Source: Actinomycetota bacterium
GTDB lineage: Bacteria > Actinomycetota > Acidimicrobiia > Acidimicrobiales > Ilumatobacteraceae
Reading direction: 5' to 3'
Assembly: GCA_016870865.1 (NCBI GenBank)
Contig: VGAC01000004.1
Location: 62,001 to 126,000, forward strand
Length of the DNA: 64,000 nucleotides
The position numbers were made by a program, and so were the translations under genes. Positions 60,125 through 64,000 of this stretch are shown piece by piece. The notes beneath the pieces are model-generated. The model worked only from the letters and a program-made list of their open reading frames with translations. It was not told where the DNA came from and made no database searches. The stretch's first letter is position 1; every line of letters starts with the position of its first letter.

Positions 60125-63100
60125 GTGACGACGCAAATCGAATCTCCTTTTTACCGTCCCGCGACGGGTCTCTACGACCCGCGGTTCGAGCACGACGCGT
60201 GTGGTGTGTCGTTCGTGGCAAACATGAAAGGTGTGGCGAGCCACGACATCGTCGCGCGCGGTGTCGGTGCGCTGTGCAACATGGAGCATCGCGGTGCAAC
60301 CGGTGCCGAGTCCGACACGGGCGACGGCGCGGGCGTGCTGATCCAGATTCCCGACAGGTTCCTGCGCGCGGTTGCCGGATTCGAACTGCCCGCTGCGGGT
60401 ACCTACGCCTGCGGCATGGCGTTTCTTCCCACCGACGCGCACGATGCCGAAAAGGCAATCGTGGCCATCGAGCGCATTTTGACCCAGGAGGGTCTGCGTC
60501 CTCTCGGTTGGCGCAAAATCCCGGTGAACCCCGACTGCCTGGGCAAGACATCGCGCGAAGTGATGCCGTCATTCCGGCACCTGTTCGTTGCCGACGCCGC
60601 CGGCTCAGCCGTCGGCATCGACCTGGACCGCAAGTTGTTCGTCGCGCGCAAGCGCATCGAACACGAACTGCCCACCGAAGAACGCACGTACTTCCCGTCC
60701 CTGTCGTCGCGCACACTCGTCTACAAGGGCATGTTCACCACGCCGCAGCTCGCTGCGTTCTACCCCGACCTTTCCGATGAGCGCGTCGAGTCGGCGCTCG
60801 CCCTCGTGCACAGCCGCTTTAGCACCAACACCTTCCCGTCGTGGCCGCTCGCACACCCCTACCGCTTCATCGCCCACAACGGTGAGATCAACACCGTGCA
60901 GGGCAATCGCAACTGGATGCGCACGCGTGAATCCCTGATGCAGAGCAACCATCTGCCCGGCCTCGAGCGCGCGTTCCCCATCTGCACGGCCGGTGGATCG
61001 GATTCGATGTCGTTCGACGAAGTGCTCGAGGTCGTCCACCTCGGCGGCCGGTCGCTGCCGCATGCGGTGTTGATGATGATTCCCGAAGCCTGGGAGAACA
61101 ACGATCGCATGGATCCGAAGAAGCGGGCCTTCTACGCCTACCACAGCACCTTGATAGAGCCATGGGACGGTCCCGCAAGCGTGGCGTTCACCGATGGCAC
61201 CGTCATCGGAGCGGTGCTTGACCGCAACGGTTTGCGGCCCAGCCGTTTCTGGGTCACCGATGACGACCTCGTCGTGATGGCGAGCGAGGTCGGCGTTCTC
61301 GACATCGACCCGGCGAAGATAGTGAAGAAGGGCCGCCTGCAACCCGGCCGCATGTTTCTCATCGACACCGCGCAGGGACGCATCATCGACGACGACGAAG
61401 TCAAGGCGGAGCTTGCCGCGGCCGCACCCTACGACGAGTGGCTTGCCGAGGGCATGGTGGCCCTCGACGACCTTCCCGAGCGCGAGCACGTGGTGTACAG
61501 CCATGACAGCGTGTTGCGTCGCCAACAGGTGTTCGGCTACACCCATGAGGAACTGAAGATCATCGTTGCGCCGATGGCCAAGGCGGGTGCCGAGCCCATC
61601 GGTTCGATGGGAACCGACACGCCGATCGCCGTGTTGTCGAAGCGTCCACGATTGTTGTTCGACTATTTCCAGCAGTTGTTCGCCCAGGTCACGAACCCGC
61701 CGCTGGACGCGATCCGCGAGGAGGTCGTCACCGCGGTCAGCCGTACGGTTGGACCCGAGGCGAACCTGTTGGCCGAGGGACCCGCTGCATGCCGCCAGCT
61801 CGAGTTGCCGTTCCCGGTCATCGACAACGACGACCTCGCCAAGATCATTCACATCAATGACGACGGCAACCTTCCGCATCTTGAATCTGCGGTCATCGGT
61901 GGTCTCTACCGCGTGGCGGGTGGCGGAGCGGGGATGCGCGAAGCTCTCGACCGCGTTCGCGCGGAAACCGTCGCGGCAATCGATGCCGGTGCGCGCATCA
62001 TCATCCTCTCCGACCGCAACAGCGACGCGGCCAACGCCCCTATTCCCTCGCTGCTGCTCACGAGTGCCGTGCACCACCACCTCATCCGCGAGAAGAAGCG
62101 CACACTCGTCGGCCTGATCGCCGAGTGTGGTGACGCCCGCGAGGTGCACCACATGGCCCTGCTCATCGGCTTTGGGGCCGCCGCGATCAACCCGTACCTC
62201 GCCTTTGAGTCGATCGACGACATGATCCTCAACGAGGGTGGCCTCGGCCTCCACGGCCTGGGCGGGGTCGACCCCGCCAAGGCCCGCAAGAACTACATCA
62301 AGGCCGCCGGCAAGGGCGTGCTGAAGGTGATGTCGAAGATGGGGGTGTCGACGGTCGCGTCGTACACCGGCGCGCAGATTTTCGAAGCCATCGGTTTGTC
62401 GAACGACCTCGTCGACGAGTTCTTCGCGGGAACCGTCTCGCGTCTCGGCGGTATCGGCCTCGACGAGGTGGCAGCCGAGGTCGCTGCCCGTCACGCCACC
62501 GCCCACCCCAGCCGCCCCGAAGAACGGGCGCACCGCAAGCTCGAGTTGGGAGGCGAATACCAGTGGCGCCGCGAAGGTGAGTTCCACCTCTTCAACCCGG
62601 AGACCGTCTACCGCCTCCAGCACGCCACCCGCAGTGGTCGCTACGACATCTTCAAGCAGTACACCGCCGCGGTCGACGACCAGTCGCGCGAACTCGCGAC
62701 GCTTCGTGGACTCTTCAAGTTGAAGACCGGCATGCGTCCCGCGCTGTCGATCGACGAGGTCGAACCGGTGAGCGAGATCGTCAAGCGTTTCTCGACCGGC
62801 GCGATGAGCTACGGCTCGATATCGGCCGAGGCGCACGAAACCCTCGCAGTCGCGATGAACCGTCTCGGCGGCAAGAGCAACACGGGTGAAGGTGGCGAGG
62901 ATGCAGAGCGGTTCACGCCGCTGCCGAACGGTGATTCGAAGCGCTCGGCCATCAAGCAGGTGGCCTCGGGTCGGTTCGGTGTGACGAGCGAATATCTCGT
63001 GAATGCCGACGACCTGCAGATCAAAATGGCCCAGGGTGCCAAGCCCGGCGAGGGTGGCCAGTTGCCCGGACACAAGGTGTATCCGTGGATTGCGAAAACG

Positions 63101-64000
63101 CGTTACAGCACGCCGGGTGTCGGCCTCATCTCGCCGCCGCCGCACCACGACATCTACTCGATCGAGGATCTCAAGCAACTGATCCACGACTTGAAGAACT
63201 CGAACCCCGCCGCACGCGTGCACGTCAAGCTCGTCGCCGAAGTCGGCGTCGGCACCGTCGCTGCCGGCGTCAGCAAGGCGAAGGCCGACGTGGTTCTCAT
63301 CTCGGGCCACGACGGTGGAACCGGCGCTTCACCACTCACTTCGCTCAAGCATGCGGGCGCCCCATGGGAGCTCGGACTCGCCGAGGCGCAGCAGACGTTG
63401 ATGTTGAACGGATTGCGCGACCGCATCGTGGTGCAGGCCGATGGTCAGATGAAGACGGGTCGTGACGTCGTGGTTGCGGCACTGCTCGGCGCCGAGGAGT
63501 ACGGCTTTGCGACCGCACCGCTGGTGGTGAGCGGCTGCATCATGATGCGCGTGTGTCACCTCGACACCTGTCCCGTCGGCGTCGCAACGCAGAACCCGGA
63601 ATTGCGCAAGCGTTTCGACGGCAAGCCCGAGTTCGTCGTCAACTTCTTCGAGTACGTCGCAGAGGAAGTGCGCGAATATCTCGCCGCCCTCGGATTCCGC
63701 TCGATCACGGAAGCCGTCGGCCACGTCGAAATGATCGATGCCGTCGCGGCGATCGACCACTGGAAGGCGAGTGGCCTCGACATCTCGCCGTTGCTCGCCG
63801 TTCCGCAGAACCCCTACGGCCAGACCCTGCACCACAGTGTCGGCCAGAACCACGAACTCGGCGAGGCGCTCGACAATCAGCTCATCGCCGAATGCCAGCC
63901 CGCGATCATGGATGGCAAGTCGGTCGAGATGAAGGTGCGCATCAACAACGTCAACCGCACGGTCGGCACGATGCTCGGCAGCGAAGTCACCAAGAAGTGG
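60125..64000 (+). CDS. gltB: glutamate synthase large subunit, 3' end outside the window
   Basis: Ferredoxin/NADPH-type GOGAT large subunit converts glutamine and 2-oxoglutarate to two glutamates. The frame from GTG 60125 stays open to the right edge with 1292 codons of an expected 1500. The propeptide ends before Cys26 in HDACGVSF, the N-terminal glutaminase nucleophile. [19 protein letters not shown] and the [13 protein letters not shown] region complete the amidotransferase. The central and FMN domains follow ([44 protein letters not shown]). The [3Fe-4S] cysteines are Cys1138, Cys1144 and Cys1149 in [16 protein letters not shown]. gltD should lie just beyond. AGAGG at 60114-60118 is its binding site. 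Confidence 0.97.
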   Translation, partial: MTTQIESPFYRPATGLYDPRFEHDACGVSFVANMKGVASHDIVARGVGALCNMEHRGATGAESDTGDGAGVLIQIPDRFLRAVAGFELPAAGTYACGMAFLPTDAHDAEKAIVAIERILTQEGLRPLGWRKIPVNPDCLGKTSREVMPSFRHLFVADAAGSAVGIDLDRKLFVARKRIEHELPTEERTYFPSLSSRTLVYKGMFTTPQLAAFYPDLSDERVESALALVHSRFSTNTFPSWPLAHPYRFIAHNGEINTVQGNRNWMRTRESLMQSNHLPGLERAFPICTAGGSDSMSFDEVLEVVHLGGRSLPHAVLMMIPEAWENNDRMDPKKRAFYAYHSTLIEPWDGPASVAFTDGTVIGAVLDRNGLRPSRFWVTDDDLVVMASEVGVLDIDPAKIVKKGRLQPGRMFLIDTAQGRIIDDDEVKAELAAAAPYDEWLAEGMVALDDLPEREHVVYSHDSVLRRQQVFGYTHEELKIIVAPMAKAGAEPIGSMGTDTPIAVLSKRPRLLFDYFQQLFAQVTNPPLDAIREEVVTAVSRTVGPEANLLAEGPAACRQLELPFPVIDNDDLAKIIHINDDGNLPHLESAVIGGLYRVAGGGAGMREALDRVRAETVAAIDAGARIIILSDRNSDAANAPIPSLLLTSAVHHHLIREKKRTLVGLIAECGDAREVHHMALLIGFGAAAINPYLAFESIDDMILNEGGLGLHGLGGVDPAKARKNYIKAAGKGVLKVMSKMGVSTVASYTGAQIFEAIGLSNDLVDEFFAGTVSRLGGIGLDEVAAEVAARHATAHPSRPEERAHRKLELGGEYQWRREGEFHLFNPETVYRLQHATRSGRYDIFKQYTAAVDDQSRELATLRGLFKLKTGMRPALSIDEVEPVSEIVKRFSTGAMSYGSISAEAHETLAVAMNRLGGKSNTGEGGEDAERFTPLPNGDSKRSAIKQVASGRFGVTSEYLVNADDLQIKMAQGAKPGEGGQLPGHKVYPWIAKTRYSTPGVGLISPPPHHDIYSIEDLKQLIHDLKNSNPAARVHVKLVAEVGVGTVAAGVSKAKADVVLISGHDGGTGASPLTSLKHAGAPWELGLAEAQQTLMLNGLRDRIVVQADGQMKTGRDVVVAALLGAEEYGFATAPLVVSGCIMMRVCHLDTCPVGVATQNPELRKRFDGKPEFVVNFFEYVAEEVREYLAALGFRSITEAVGHVEMIDAVAAIDHWKASGLDISPLLAVPQNPYGQTLHHSVGQNHELGEALDNQLIAECQPAIMDGKSVEMKVRINNVNRTVGTMLGSEVTKKW

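Noticed and set aside
60605-63310. A 901-residue minus-strand frame across gltB.
   Set aside because: It mirrors the glutamate synthase coding strand, which has intact catalytic and iron-sulfur motifs; no family motif is seen on the minus side.
2-64000. Mobile elements, prophage, restriction or defence systems, CRISPR-Cas and biosynthetic clusters.
   Set aside because: No transposase, capsid, nuclease, Cas or NRPS/PKS gene was found. The tyrosine recombinase sits in a conserved housekeeping place and is Xer-type.

Overview
The window is gene-dense, GC-rich bacterial chromosome. Short gaps, ATGA/GTGA stop-start overlaps and frequent GTG/TTG starts are seen throughout. Gene content points to the Actinobacteria (Actinomycetota): a WhiG-type sigma factor, a BldD-type regulator with the cyclic-di-GMP signature, an F420-type LLM oxidoreductase, a Rv2466c-like thioredoxin-fold protein and a PAC2 protein. 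The order comM-dprA-xer-whiG-M23-rpsB is also actinobacterial. The class Acidimicrobiia is my best guess, from overall character only. I see no insertion sequence, prophage, CRISPR array or rRNA.

Layout. 1-5.8 kb: the 3' part of clpP, a small lipoprotein on the other strand, comM, dprA, a Xer-type recombinase, whiG and a degenerate M23 protein. 5.8-13.7 kb: a translation and envelope run, rpsB-tsf-pyrH-frr-cdsA-dxr-rseP-ispG; uppS, often found between frr and cdsA, is not here. 13.7-17.3 kb: a nucleoside phosphorylase, then manA and proS on the minus strand. 17.3-23 kb: rimP-nusA-infB behind a leader with an intrinsic terminator, then a DsbA-like gene in the place rbfA often takes. 23-28.3 kb: a carotenoid oxygenase facing a minus-strand cluster of an aminoglycoside-phosphotransferase-like kinase, PAC2, an SDR and an LLM oxidoreductase. 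28.4-42.3 kb: housekeeping genes, including a thioredoxin-TPR protein, comEA, a short comEC, holA, rpsT, lepA, an MFS exporter, photolyase, hrcA-dnaJ-rsmE, the BldD-like regulator, hemW, a SixA-like phosphatase and tRNA-Val(GAC). 42.3-64 kb: central and lipid metabolism, with an unknown beta-rich protein, an aldo/keto reductase, an EamA transporter, an alkyl-sulfatase-like hydrolase, an acyl-CoA dehydrogenase, NADP-isocitrate dehydrogenase, a quinone oxidoreductase, citrate synthase, a carboxyltransferase with a LysR regulator, a HAD-PlsC fusion, a mitochondrial-type aconitase with a divergent GntR regulator, a nitroreductase, a crotonase and the large subunit of glutamate synthase, which runs off the right edge.

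How the genes fit together. Citrate synthase, aconitase, isocitrate dehydrogenase and GOGAT lie within 16 kb and form the path from acetyl-CoA to glutamate. Inverted repeats in front of icd, in the acn/gntR gap and in front of the lysR gene are candidate operators. Competence genes (comM, dprA, comEA, comEC) are spread over 31 kb, so natural transformation is plausible, although the ComEC here lacks the metallo-beta-lactamase domain. WhiG and the BldD-like protein suggest a cyclic-di-GMP control layer.

The signals least explained by ordinary annotation are RNA structures. They are a multi-hairpin leader in front of gltB that buries the ribosome binding site, a three-way-junction leader in front of rpsB lying inside the 3' end of the M23 gene, and an attenuator-like leader in front of rimP. 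All three were folded by eye from base pairing. No covariation or database search was possible.
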